Source: Adiantum capillus-veneris
Lineage: Eukaryota; Streptophyta; Polypodiopsida; Polypodiales; Pteridaceae
Length of the DNA: 64,000 nt
Direction of reading: 5' to 3'
Assembly: GCA_014529385.2 (NCBI GenBank)
Contig: CM043958.1
Location: 147,121,885-147,185,884, forward strand
Shown: positions 43,674-55,223 of the stretch, in pieces
How the letters are laid out: every line of letters begins with the position of its first letter
Position numbering within the stretch: the first letter of the stretch is position 1
Translations under genes and position numbers: made by a program
The notes under the pieces: model-generated
What the model was told of the DNA's origin: nothing
What the model saw: only the letters and a program-made list of their open reading frames with translations
Database searches by the model: none

Positions 43674-43898
43674 GGGGAGTCTTTCTAAGACATTAGCTCC
43701 ATTACTTTTGAGCTTACGGTGGGCACATAACTCCTCTAATACTAGTCTTGATAATGGAAAAAAATTTACATCATTAGCTCTAATACTTTGGGGAGTCTTT
43801 CTAAGACATTAGCTCCATTACTTTTGAGCTTATGGTGGGCACATAACTCCTCTAATACTAGTCTTGATAATGGAAAAAAATTTACATCATTAGCTCTA
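43674..43898. repeat. Near-identical tandem duplication, 116-bp period
   Basis: GGGGAGTCTTTCTAAGACAT starts at 43674 and again at 43790. Across the second copy I see about one base difference (TACGGTG against TATGGTG). This is the most recent duplication in the window. Confidence 0.93.
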
Positions 43899-44262
43899 TG
43901 TTTATCAACCTTATGTCCATCGACCTTGACAATGCATTCTTGCATAGCCATTTGCATGCCTTCTAATTGAGATAAATTATAAGTCTCACACTCTCTCTTG
44001 GCTAACAAGGGGATGGTTTGAATTGATCGGACTAGTTGGTCATAATCTAATCTATACTATTCTAAGAAACCTCTTCTTGCTTGAAACAAGTTTAACATCA
44101 AAATCATTGTCCAATCGCTCCTCACTTACTCTGCATTGCAAGTTCTTGATCTTAGAGAGTGTACACTCTTAAGGAAACATACAAAAATTCTCAAAATGCT
44201 TGCAATCAATAAATCACAATGATTTCCATGTGCTTCTTCTAATGCTATGTGTGAAGGGCCAC

Positions 44263-44318
44263 TAAACTTTTGCCCTGCATAATGATTGGCCAAACTTTTG
44301 CCCTGCATAATGATTGGC
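44263..44318. repeat. Tandem duplication, 28-bp unit
   Basis: ACTTTTGCCCTGCATAATGA followed by TTGGCCAA occurs twice back to back. Confidence 0.9.
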
Positions 44319-44979
44319 CAAATGCGAAATTGTCCTTCCCTTGTGATGGGCAACAACATAAGTTACCCTTCATTGGGCAAGGTAAGGGCACCCTGCAATT
44401 TTTAGACCTGCTATGGCCTCTCAGTAATCCACATGGCAACGTTTTTTTTGTTCAATATAGCTCCTATGCTTTTATGAACGCCGTTCTGCTAATCCGTTTT
44501 CTTCTTCTGCAAGGATTTCCAAAAGCTCTCTCCTTTCTGGGTTTGATATGATATGGGCTTCCAAATCTACAACAATGGTGGTGAAGTTGCACTTTGCAGC
44601 ATCTGGAACCATCACCACAAGTGTTCTCTGTGTCTTCTTTGTCATCATCAGCCTCCCCATCATCGCATTTACTACGTTCTCTTCTTAGTCAGTTACATCT
44701 TCTTCTGAAGATCTTGATCTTCTAGGAAGCTTACGACTAGGCAAAGAACAAGGGAGGGTTCCAATGGCAGCAATGCTTCGACTGCTTCAAGAAGAATGAC
44801 CTTGATGATCAGATCTGCTGAAGAAGGGCATACATCTTTAGCAATATTGGTGATATTAGAAAAAGCGATGATGCAACAAGCAGTGGCGGATCCCACAGAG
44901 ATGAACGCAAGGAGTTAAGGCAGCATGGCTGATTATTGCAAGGTTTAACAAGTAGGTTGTTGAGCAAGCCGTGAAGAAA

Positions 44980-47170
44980 GGCCTTTCCTTCACACTTGAT
45001 GGGAATCCTTTCTGTGATGTCTTTTCGAGCACGTTGATTTCCCAGCATGGCTGTGGCAACGGCCAGATGCGAAGCAAAGACCTCTTTACACATGCAAGTA
45101 CTTTGAAAGCATCACCCTCCCTGTTGACATGGGTGAGAGAATTCATGATGAGAGTGCTAGTCAAGGTCTGTTTTGAAAGGTCTCATTCTTCGTAGAGAAG
45201 GCCTCTCTCTAAATGCAATCTCCTTTGCTTGCACCTTGAAGGCCTCTCACCTTCTGCAAGATCTTCACATGGGAAAGAGAATTCACGATGAGATTCCTAC
45301 GTAGGGGCTGTTGGAAAAACATATGCTTGGCAATGCTCTGGTCGATATGTAGGTCAAATGTGGGGTCCTTATGAAAGCGCATAAAGTTCTTAATAAGCTT
45401 TCTATCCATGCCCAACATGGTTGTGGCAAGGAAACATTAAGATGTTTTCACTAGATATGTGCAAGGAAGCACTTAGATGTTTTCACTAGATGTAAAGGAA
45501 AGGCCTTTCTTCAAATACAATTACCTATCCAGTCAGACGCTATAAGGGGGCTACTGGAGACACAAATTTTCCATGGCAATGTGCTGGTTGATATGTACGC
45601 CAAATGTGGTGCCCTTATGAAAGCGCAAAGGACTTTCTTGATTGGCTTTCCGTGTGAAATGTTGTCTCTTGGGACATGTTGATTGTAGGATATGCTTAAC
45701 TTGGCTGTGGCAAGGATGTCGTCCCCTAGAGCGAGTTGGTTGCAGGATATGCTTAGCAGTGTTTTGATCTATATGCATGCTGAATGTGGTGCCAGTTCTG
45801 GATAATCTTTTACTATGAATTGTCACCTTTTGGAGCACGTTGATGGCTTGATACGAGCGACATGGTTGTGGCAAGGCAGTTCTCGGCTATTTTAACCACA
45901 TGAAAAGTGAGGGTTTCTCACCATACAAAGTCTCTTGGAGTGCTTTTATACGCAGATATGCTAAGCAAGGGTAGGCGAGGATGCTCAAAAATGTTTTTCC
46001 TAGATGCAATACGACCTGGGCATGTTCTTGATGACCATTTTGCTTGAAATGTGATGGGAATGGTGTCTCTTGGAATGCACTGGTCGCAAGATATACACTC
46101 CAAGAGTAGGGCCAGAGAGGTCTAGGCTGTTTTGAGCTTCCTATCCAGAGTGTGGACTCTTGGAATGCATTGATTGCAAGATTTTCCCTGCAGGAGAAAA
46201 CTTTACTATGTTTTCAGCAGATGCGAAGCGAGGGCTTCTGTTTAGATGCAATCACCTATGCATGCATCTTGAAGGCATGTGGCTCTATGCAAGAAAAAAG
46301 TTGTCGTGCTTGGCACTGTCTTGGTCGATGTGTATGATTAATGTGGTGCGCTTGAGAAAGCACAAAAAGTGATTTAGGAGCTTCCTCTCCGGAATGCCAC
46401 CTCTTGGAATGCACTAATTGCAAGATGTGCGCAACAAGAGCAGCGCCAAAAATCTCTAGGCTGTTTTTAGCGGATGCAAAAGCAGTGTATCTCTCAAAAT
46501 TCAGTCACCTATACTTTCGTCTTGAATGTTACGCTTACATCCTAAAGGCATGTGCTCTATGCAAGTGCCCGACAAGCTTCCCATCTATCTGAATTTATGA
46601 TGAGAGTGCTACTCAGTCACAAGATATTCAAAAACAGGTTGTTCTTAGCAGGGCTTTTCTTTATATGTATGGAAAATGTGGCGCCCTTACAATGTCCAGA
46701 GAAAGGCAACAAATCTGCTAACAACTCTGGATAAGAAGCAATAATCATGAAACACATCAAGCAGACTCACAAAAGCATGAGAAGTTCTCATGTCCGAACT
46801 GTCATCACTATTACAAATAAGCCCAACGTGGCTGTTTCAACGAAGTACTTTGTTGTTCTCATGGGATAGCGAAGGCCTCTTTCCAATTGTCCCAATGCAA
46901 TCACTTACGCTTGCACATTGAAGGTGTGTAGTCTTATGAAAGACGCTGACATGGGTGAGAGAATTAATGATGAGATTACTAGTTACAGGCTTTTGAAAAA
47001 AATTATCGTGCTTCCTGTGATCTAGAGTGTGGACGTAAGATTTGTCCCACAGGGGCAAGGCCAGAAAGCTCTAATTTGTTTTCAACAGATGCAAAGTGAG
47101 GGCCTCTCTCCAGATGCAATCACATATGCACGCATCTTGAAGGCATGTGGCTCTACGCAAGATGCCCAAC
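44980..47170 (+). pseudogene. Pentatricopeptide-repeat (PPR) gene relics
   Basis: The plus strand, across frames, repeatedly yields PPR hallmarks. Examples are a GERIHDE-like segment near 45125, CNLLCLHLEGL then EIHDEI near 45220-45300, MLGNALVDM and CGVLMKAHK near 45325-45390, and SWNALIARFSLQ, FQQMRSEGF and DAITYACILKACGS at about 46155-46285. Another ITYACILKAC is at about 47115. These are the plant PLS-type wording (SWNALI...G, ALVDMYVKCG, ILKAC), whose normal role is organellar RNA binding. More than a dozen stops and shifts show it is dead. At least three blocks repeat, suggesting a multi-repeat gene or tandem copies. It lies inside the copia leader, so it was carried in or inserted. 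Confidence 0.72.
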
Positions 47171-47656
47171 ATCATTGATGCAAGGAAGTGCATTAACGAG
47201 AGACATTCAATTCCGCGGTACGCATCATCATTTTTTTATTTTTGACATTGAGAACGCAGTTAATGAATGCATTGAAAATTGCACGCTGCTGTGGGAATGG
47301 CACGTTCCCTCGTATTATAAAAATTGGGGAGGACTGTGCAAACTCCCCCATGTAAGGAGACTCGCATGTTTTCTTTTTTTTGAAACATGAAAATGGAACA
47401 ACAAACTATTTATAACATTGATATCTTATATGATCAGGAACAATGACCTTGACAAAATTCTAACCCTCCTTGTGGTTTTCTGTGAGGTACCCTTTTGAAG
47501 CAATTACGATCGGTATCCCATTTTTGCAAAGAACGCCTCTGAACCACGACGATCGGTATCCCAAACACTCTTAGGTAAAAAAAAGTTAACATGCTTTGAT
47601 GAAATCTCTCTCCGTGCTTCATTTTCTCTCGGAAAAAAAATCAAACACCCTTTGAT

Positions 47657-47716
<60 letters not shown>

Positions 47717-48027
47717 TAATTTTGAAGTCTCTCCTCCCATTTAATAAATATCTTAGACATAAATTAATAGCATAAAATTAAAAAAAAATCATTTGAGAAG
47801 TGCTAAAATGGCATATATAGTTTCCAATATTTTTCTTAATCTTAATTGGATACGAACACAGCTAACGAAGCACTCTAGTTTTTTGTGTGTGTAAGCTCTT
47901 TTTCAACACACAGCTTGTGTGTGTGCAAGAGTCGCATTCCACCAACCACAAAAAAAAAAATCCTCGACAAACCTCCCTGAAACACCGACCCTGGCTCTCT
48001 CGACACCGACTTCGAGTCTCGAGATTG

Positions 48028-48030
<3 letters not shown>
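47171..48030. other. Spacer with (CT)n microsatellite at 47661-47714
   Basis: A TC run of about 54 bp sits in otherwise AT-rich non-coding DNA. CGATCGGTATCCCA is repeated at about 47507 and 47550. Leu/Ser and Arg/Glu frames across the run are artefacts. Confidence 0.8.

Positions 48031-48102
<72 letters not shown>
48031..48102. repeat. (AG)n microsatellite, about 72 bp
   Basis: An unbroken AG run. It is complementary to the TC run at 47661-47714, 320 bp away, so a transcript could form a long hairpin. Confidence 0.97.
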
Positions 48103-48105
<3 letters not shown>

Positions 48106-49429
48106 AGCAAGAAAGAGAGAGAAGTAGAGAGTGAGTGTTCTTTGGTGTGCACTCACGCGCACACATATCGACGTGTGTAGGTGCGGTATCAGCCCGAATT
48201 CAATTTTTGACACCGATCGGACTCGGCCCGTACAACCCAACACTGGCTTTGAGCATAGGCATCTACGGCTATTCGGCTAGCCACTCTTATCCGGTGGTGG
48301 GAGATGATATCGACACGTTTCGGCACCGGATCGACATTCTTACACATTATGGTGGATTCCTAAATATCCGACTTGACACCGGTATCATGGGGATGACATT
48401 TTCCCGCGATCAACAGCTGCACTTGCCACACACACAGGTGAGGTTCCTCTATCATGGAGGAGTGACACTTGGCATCGGCATCGAGCACACCAATCGTGCT
48501 ATACAACATGGTTTTCGGCTACGACACCTTTGGTAGCTATTCAACTAGCGTATTTTTGCCCGGCGGCAAAAACCGGCACATAGCGACACCGACATGTAGG
48601 TTACAAGTTATAGGGGTTTTTCAGCCTGTTCACACACAAATTCTCTAGGTTTCCAGACACAACGCTTTTCACAGAAGATTTGGCAGTTATTTTGACAGAT
48701 TTGGCAGTTATTTTGACAGCAGATTCTCTACAGACAGATGCGTTGACAGTTGCATTTTTTGTGTGAGCACACCTAGTGCTACTGAGCTCTTTTGAGAGCA
48801 GATATCCCCGCAGGGATCACTTTTACTACATGCAACAATTATTGGTGCCTGTTTGAGCGCGGTTTACTCATGTACGTTGAGTTGCGGACACTATCCATTG
48901 TACTACGTGTGGAGCCATTTTTGGCTATTTTCGCAGTTTTTCTCGGTTGTTTCTAAGACTCGGACCAGAGAGCCCTTTCTGAGACTTTGACTAGTCCATT
49001 CGTGTCTACATTAGCCTTTGGGGGGTCGATAGCGTGAGGCTTTCTTTGAGCTGGGGTATGCTTGAATGTTGAGACGCCTTCGGTGATACAGGTAGTTGGA
49101 GTTCCCCTTTACGATACCCTCACCATAGGATATGTATCTGGACAGATTTTTGTGCTTCTGACACCGAGTGGGCGATCACACAATAGTGGTTTTGTGCAGT
49201 AGATGCACATTTAGTGCACTTGGCACATTTATGCGTATTTTGAGTTGAGTTTTGACTCCTCATACAAAGAAGACTCTGCCGGATTTCCTTCCCGTGAGTC
49301 GTGACTTTCATTGTTGGCACTTTTGAGCCTATTTTAGTTGAGATTTTACTCCTGATACAAAGGTTACTCTGCCCAAATTTCTGCGGCTTCTTGCCATAGT
49401 TTGGCACCTCTCAAACCCTCTTGTTAGCA
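48103..49429 (+). other. Copia leader, distal part up to gag
   Basis: About 1.3 kb without a convincing gene. A 133-codon plus frame (48135-48536) lacks any motif. There is a 22-bp direct repeat AGATTTGGCAGTTATTTTGA at about 48675-48718, and a looser duplication around 49240-49380 (GACTCCTCATACAAAGAAGA against TACTCCTGATACAAAGGTTA). Confidence 0.5.
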
Positions 49430-50230
49430 ATGGCTTCTTCTTTAGAAAAGGAGGAGTATTTCATTCTCAAGTTCAATGGCAGCAACTTCACCATGTGGAA
49501 AGAGCGCATGAAAAATGTTTTGACAAAAAAAGGCCTATTAGAACCGTTGAAAGAGAGTGCAAAGTATGATGACTATACGCAAGCTCAGTGGGAGCTTTTG
49601 GATGCAAGAGCCATGGCTACAATACGTCTACATCTAGCCGAGTCAGTGTTCTTCACTATCATAGGGAAGACAACAACCAAGGAACTTTGGGATAGCTTAT
49701 CTTCAGCATGGGAGAGCAAAAGTGCATCCAACAAAGTTTTTCTCTGAAAAAGCTTATGAAGCTCAACATGAAAGAAGTTAGCACAGTTTTTGGTCACTTA
49801 AATGAGTTCAACTCTTTGTTCAGTCAGTTGACATCCCAGGGCTTTAAGGAGTTTGACGACGAACTCAAGTCTATATTCTTGTTATGCTCTCTACCTAGGT
49901 CATGGGACATCTTTTGCACATCCATTATCAATTTGGCACCGAATAGAAAGTTAGCGTTCTGTTGTCACAGATGTGTTGCTCACGGAAGAAATTCTACGTA
50001 AATCTCTCGACGGTGCTAGTCATGGAGATGCATATATGGCTAACATTTCAACGAAGGCAAGAAGTCGTGATAGAAACAAATACAAAAGCAAAAGTAGAGA
50101 GTGAAATCCTGGTAGTCCTAGCAGACACTCGAACTCAAGTAGAGACCGCAGTAACAGAAATGGTGAGTGTTACTATTGACACAAGAAGGGCCATTAGGAA
50201 AAGGATTGTCGCAGTTTCCTAAGAGATCAA
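49430..50230 (+). pseudogene. Copia gag
   Basis: The ATG at 49430 opens MASSLEKEEYFILKFNGSNF and continues with TMWKERMKNVLTKKGLLEPL, TQAQWELLDARAMATIRLHL and ELWDSLSSAWESKS, the standard UBN2-type copia capsid start. A frameshift near 49745 moves the frame to KKLMKLNMKEVSTVFGHLNE and LLCSLPRSWD. Another near 49950 leads to a Ser/Arg-rich tail. The CCHC zinc knuckle would lie near 50160-50215 and is only partly readable (ECYYCHKKGH-like letters across frames). Inactive. Confidence 0.85.
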
Positions 50231-50236
50231 AAAAAC

Positions 50237-51700
50237 ATGCAAAAGGATAATTCTAGCAAATGCAAAAGTATGATAAAATTGAGGAGCTCAATGTGGTTGA
50301 GTCTCCCATACCTTACCACTGCAGTAGTAGAGGATGATGATCCTCCTCCAATGATGATCATTATGCCAATAGAGATTCATGCAGAGGTGATAGCAGATCC
50401 CTCAGATGTTCTCATTTTCACTTCAGATCTTACTCCAGATGTTTTGGTTGCACATGATGAAGGTTATGCACAAAATTGGATTCTTGATTTTGGTGCAGGT
50501 TTTCATGTCACATCGCAAAGAGAGTGGTTTTCCTCTTATGCATCCATGCATGGTATATTCAAGCTTGTTGATTCCTATATGAGATTGACATTATTGGCAT
50601 TGGTGATGTGAAACTTCAGATGCATAATGGAACTACTTTTGTGTTGCAGAATGTTAGACATGTGCCCAAGCTTACAAAGAGCTTGCTTTCTATAGGGAAA
50701 TTGGATGATCTTGGCTACACTACAATCTTTGGTAATCGTTCTTGGATGATCCACAAGAACAACCTTATCATGATGAAAGGTCGTAAAAATGGATCCATGT
50801 ACTCTATGTTTGTTTTGAGTGTCGACGAACACTCTATCTATGTTGCCAAGCTGCCATCTACTGAGTTGTGGCATAGCCAGCTAGGGCATATTAGCCAAAA
50901 GGGAATGAAAACACTGCAGCATTTTGGCTACTTACCTGTGTTAAACTACACGGACTTTCCATTGTGTGAGAATTGTCTATACGGAAAATAGACAACTAGG
51001 TTGACATCTTCGCTATTGAACAAGAAACTAGGCAAACTCCTAGACTTAGTGCACATTGATTTTTGTGGTCCAATGCCACATAAATCTCTAGGGGGGGCGA
51101 ACTATTTTCTCACATTCATAGATGATTCTACCAGGAGCGAGTTATCTCTATGATGTCTATGGTGAAGCTTACTCCAGAGTTTTGGGGGGAAGCTGTTCTT
51201 TGAATTTTAAAATTCTAGAGGAATTATAGACTGGGAAAACACCAAGCTATGAGAATTCACGTGTATTTGGATGTGAGGCATATGCACATGTGCCCAAAGA
51301 ACTTCGTCGCAAGTTAGATCCCAGGTCACACAAATGCATTTTTATCAGCTATGGTACAAATGGAGGGATGGGCTATCATCTCTGACACCCAAAATCCAAC
51401 AAAGGCATTCATAGCTCGCACGTGATTTTCAATGAATCAAAAATTCACAAGAAGCCTATTAAGGAAGTTGAGTACAGACACATTCGTTTTGAGGATGTAG
51501 CCTCCGAACCAACTCAGCTAGGTAGTGTTGCACCTAATACTCAATTGCAAGATACTACTATTGCTCTAGAAAGAGAAAATTCCAGCAGTTAGGCACTAAG
51601 ACGTTCTGAAAGAGTATCACATGCGTCCGAGCGGTTTGAGCAGGGTATACACCACATTTTGGTCACTAACAGTGGAGAGCCAACCTGCTACAAATGGACG
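50237..51700 (+). pseudogene. Copia protease and integrase, with internal deletion
   Basis: The protease active site appears as NWILDFGAGFHVTS (50475-50515), with Phe where the catalytic DSG has Ser. After a frameshift near 50605 the GAG-pre-integrase domain reads LQNVRHVPKLTKSLLSIGKL and LWHSQLGHISQKGMK, then CENC, giving the HHCC zinc site. A stop at 50989 follows the CLYGK motif. The core keeps [19 protein letters not shown] (first Asp) and then jumps from [10 protein letters not shown] (about 51135) to TPEFWGEAVL (51170), so the middle and the two other acidic residues are deleted. HKCIFISYGTNG marks the C-terminal side at about 51335. Confidence 0.85.
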
Positions 51701-51709
51701 ATATTGTTA

Positions 51710-52460
51710 AGTGGGAGTATACAAGAAGAAGTATACAGCGGAAGATCCTGAGCCTAGGTACAGGGCTCGTCTAGTCGCCAAAGGTCTCAAGCAACAGAAA
51801 GGTGTGAATTTCGTTGAGATTTTTTCTCCAGTAGTCAAGATAACTACACTTCGCATTGTGCTTGGCTTGGTTGCTATCTAGGACGTGGAACTTGTCCAAA
51901 TGGACGTGAACACATCATTTCTTCATGGGGATCTAGATGAAGATGTCTATATGAAAGAACCAGAGGGTTTCGTATGTGACACCCAAACACCAACGAGGGC
52001 AGAATTGGTTTGTAGACTTACAAAGGCACTCTATGGCTTCAAGCAAGGTTCAAGGCAGTGGTATCAAAAATTTGACAAATTCATGCAGTCTCAGGATTAC
52101 ATAAAAAGTCAAGAGGATCACTGCTTATACACAAAGAGGTTGAACAATGGTTCTTTAATCATCTTGATATTGTATGTAGATGATATGCTTATCGTCGCAG
52201 GAAAATCAATTGATGAGATCAATCAATTGAAAAAGATGTTAAGCACTCAGTTTTCCATGAAAGATTCGGGAAATCCCAGTCACTTTCTTGGTATGCAAAT
52301 CAAGAGAGACAGGCAACATGGAATTCTTGAATTATCTCAAGAAAAGTACATCCACAAAGTCTTGCAATGTTTTAGTATGCAAGGGGGGAAGTCATTGAGT
52401 ACCCCAATGCAAGCATACTCCAAACTTAGCAAGGATGATTCTCCCCAAGACAAATGTTGA
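51710..52460 (+). pseudogene. Copia reverse transcriptase
   Basis: The upstream part reads YRARLVAKGLKQQKGVNFVE and FSPVVKITTLRIVLGLVAI, interrupted by a stop at 51880-51882. The 191-codon frame 51885-52460 holds VQMDVNTSFLHGDLDEDVYM, LTKALYGFKQGSRQWYQKFD, ILYVDDMLI (intact YVDD) and SHFLGMQIKRD. It ends after SKLSKDDSPQ, where the RNase H frame takes over. The copia assignment is firm. Confidence 0.92.
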
Positions 52461-53132
52461 GAAAGAGGAAATGGCAAAAACGCCATATTCTTTAGCAATT
52501 GACAATTTGATGTACGCTATGGTAGCCACAAGACCAGACATTGCATATGCAGTGGGAGTGGTTAGTAGGTACATGGCAAACCCTGGCAAGAAGCATTGGG
52601 AAGCAGTTAATAAAATCATCAGATACTTGAAGGGTACAACTAGCAAGTGTTTATTCTTTGGAAATAGCGATGCATCTATTGTAGGTTACACGGATGCGGA
52701 TTATGCGGGTTGTGTGGATCATAGAAGATCCACATCTAGCTATGTGTTCATGTTTGTTAGAGCAGCTATTTCTTGGAGATCATGTCTCCATGATTGCACG
52801 TCTTCATCTACCACTGAGGAGAATATGTTGTTGCATCTTATGTAAGCAAGGAAGCCAAACGGTTAGCTCGTATAGTGGGAGATTCGGGCATTCACGAGGT
52901 TCCAGTACTGCATTGTGATAGTCAGAGTTCCATTGCTTTGGCAAAGAATCCAGTGTTTCACTCAAAGTTGAAACACATAGAGGTCAGATACCATGTCATA
53001 CGAGATGCATTGGCTAGCAAGCGCATCGAGCTTGTAAAGGTCCACACTGACGACAACCCCGTAGATGCTCTCACGAAGAGCTTAGCCTCAGAGCGATTTA
53101 CACATTGCATAGAGCTAATGGGTTTAGGATGA
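52435..53132 (+). pseudogene. Copia RNase H
   Basis: Frame 52435-52845 has NLMYAMVATRPDIAYAVGVV, HWEAVNKIIRYLKGT, GYTDADYAGCVDHRRSTSSY and the WRS block. A frameshift near 52840 moves to 52875-53132 with VLHCDSQSSIALAKNPVFHS, KHIEVRYHVIRD and DALTKSL, ending at a TGA. Catalytic Asp (TDAD), the Glu region and the Asp of CDSQSSI remain. Single-frameshift damage. Confidence 0.9.
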
Positions 53133-53204
53133 AGCTTAGGTGATGCTTCATCAACTATGTATAGACTAACTATATTGATGCCACTATTAGCCACCATGAC
53201 CTTC

Positions 53205-53216
53205 AAATGGGAGGTT
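53205..53216 (+). other. Copia polypurine tract
   Basis: AAATGGGAGGT directly precedes the 3' LTR start, the usual copia arrangement. Confidence 0.88.
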
Positions 53217-53422
53217 GTTGGGGTGTAGGCCAGGTGGTCGCGAGAAACCCTCCCTGTACTTACCTTTTTTCCTTTTATATAGGGAGATAAGTGAGAGGGT
53301 TGAATTCACTTTCCTCTCCACTAACCCAACTCCCTCTGTTGTGCAGTTTCTGCTTCATCCCCTTCCCCTTTTCTCCTTCCCTCTCTTGCATGCTTCCTTA
53401 CATGCATACTCCATCCTCATTA
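53217..53422 (+). repeat. Copia 3' LTR (206 bp)
   Basis: TGTTGGGGTG...CCTCATTA, with a TTTTATATAGGG promoter-like box at about 53273 that is deleted from the 5' LTR. The shared TTTCTGCTTCATCCCCTTCC block aligns both LTRs. Confidence 0.9.
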
Positions 53423-54124
53423 GTCATGACGCCCCCTAGAAATCTGAAGATACAATCCAATATCCACTAAGGATGACAAATCCACTCAGGAGGACAAATC
53501 CACACAGGATGACAAAAAATTTCTCCCCTTGGGGTCTAGTCTTTGGGAAGGTCTTACTGCTGCTGACACATACACGACAGTATCTAATCCTGTACATAAT
53601 CTTACTGAGAGACATCTCCACAAAAATATTATCATACTCATGGAGATGAATGTTGGGTTTTAATGTCTACAGCTCATTTGATATACATAGCAATATGGCT
53701 CAACACGATCATTCAGTACAACCACTAAATCAGAACGATGCTACTACACGGGATGTAGATCCTAATGACAAAGGCAACCACAATAAAGAAGAAAAAGGAT
53801 ACCTTCTAAAAAAATTAATATTGAGCTTAAAAATGACACTAGATCAAAAGAAAGTTCATTCAGTGATTGATAGTCTCTATGGTAATCACCTTCTTTCACT
53901 CAAGCATCTTAAGCAATGCAAACTGATCACGCAGTCTTGTCAAGCACCCCATGCAACTGCAGATGTTTAATGTAAGGTTTTACCTTTCATATTCCCCTTG
54001 ACAGGCATCTATTTCGATCGTTTCCCAAATAGAACCATGATGTCTCACTTTCCTCAATCTTCCCTTCTAAAACTTCAACATAGCCTCAGGCATGTGGCAA
54101 CATTTGTCTAGCTCAACATATACT
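53423..54124. other. Spacer with an unassigned 106-codon frame
   Basis: A plus frame at 53650-53970 (MAQHDHSVQPLN..., Lys-rich, KKLILSLKM) is open but unrecognised. It may be part of a kinase-associated protein given the neighbour, but nothing in it shows this. Confidence 0.35.
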
Positions 54125-54600
54125 TTAGGGTAGCATAGCAAGTATATGGTGTGCCACTACGTCATCAAAATTCTTGTAAACCACCATACTTCCTGACACG
54201 CATTGACATAGGACTTCATTCGATGTAGTGGTAATGCCTCCACAATAATAAGCACAAGAATCACACTTAGCAACGTAAACCCAATCTATCAAGAACAAAT
54301 GCTTACTTCTATTGTTTTGTAGACTCTTTGCAATCACAATATTGGCAGTGCGTACATCCCAATGCACTACCCCTTTTTGATGGGCAACCTGAAGCACATC
54401 AACAAGATCTTCAAGTTCAACATTAGTTCCAATGTCCAATATATCGCATACTAGTTGCCCAATAGGCATCAGGCATAAAATATTGTTGATCGCTCCAACA
54501 CACCTTGGAATACCATCAATGTCTACTAATCATTACAGATAACATTTCTCATGATCAAATGTTGACTATGAATCAGCTTCTGTAGCTGGAATTTTGAGCA
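54125..54600 (-). pseudogene. Kinase-like relic with HWD loop
   Basis: On the minus strand IDGIPRCVGAIN and LCLMPIGQLV (about 54440-54525) resemble the kinase hinge region. DVLQVAHQKGVVHWDVRTAN then gives the catalytic loop with HWDVRTAN for HRDLxxxN. LFLIDWVYVAK replaces DFG with DWV, and GGITTTSNEVL with the later NFDDVVAHH resembles the activation-segment end and alpha-F of FunK1-type kinases. The Asp and Asn of the loop are intact. The frame 54469-54125 is open for 114 codons, and an additional frame 54717-54526 upstream may hold the N-lobe. Probably a fragment of the same family as 3.4-4.2 kb. Confidence 0.55.
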
Positions 54601-54717
54601 CCATTGTTGCATCATCACCAGATTAATTAGTACAAATCCTGCTCTAGTTGAGCCAAGACCCTCTTCTTCTGTCGCACTATTGAGAGATTGAAGTCGATTT
54701 TGAGTGCTCAATAACAC

Positions 54718-55223
54718 GATTTGATGAAAAGGAAGACGTGGACTACATTTTTTAATGGAATGGAAATTTGAAAAAGAACTAGAGAAGCTTAGAAATTTGA
54801 TGGTATTGTTGAGAGTAGTCTATGATCCATGACCATTGCAAATTTTGGGACTTTCATCAGCCAAATATATATATCATAACATGCAGATTATAGATAATAT
54901 TCGTGATAAAAATACATCTCACAGGTAACATGCATTCAAATATATATATTTAATACAAATATATGAGCATAAACATAAAATTCTCTATCCATTAGGGTTG
55001 TGATCATGCGATGGTCTACTATGGCAATTGGTTTTGGGTTATTTGCCACCGTATCTGGGTGAAAGCATGTATAAGTGGACCGCTTTTGCCACTATATAGT
55101 ATATGGTTTTTAGGGTTGAGAAAATGGGTGGTTTAGGCATTTGAAACAGTGGGATTAAATTCAAAATTTATGGAAAAAAGGGTTAAAATTTGATGTGTAC
55201 TAAGTGAAAGTGCTTACTCATTA
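54718..55223. other. AT-rich spacer
   Basis: It contains short ATATAT tracts (54867-54875, 54939-54948) and no gene signal. Confidence 0.6.

Larger units (their letters stand above)
41381..53422 (+). mobile_element. Ty1/copia retrotransposon enlarged by insertions
   Basis: The 5' LTR 41381-42401 and 3' LTR 53217-53422 both begin TGTTGGGGTGTAGGCCA and end TCCTCATCA or TCCTCATTA. Flanking pentamers GTCAC (41376-41380) and GTCAT (53423-53427) differ by one base. The PBS, gag, protease, integrase, RT, RNase H and PPT follow in copia order on the plus strand. The element is about 12 kb instead of the usual 5 kb because the 5' LTR holds an 840-bp insertion and about 7 kb of foreign sequence separates PBS from gag. 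It is inactive, with stops, frameshifts and an integrase deletion. Confidence 0.88.

Noticed and set aside
47862-48180. Several open frames of Ser-Leu or Arg-Glu repeats
   Set aside because: They are translations of the (AG)n microsatellite in different frames.
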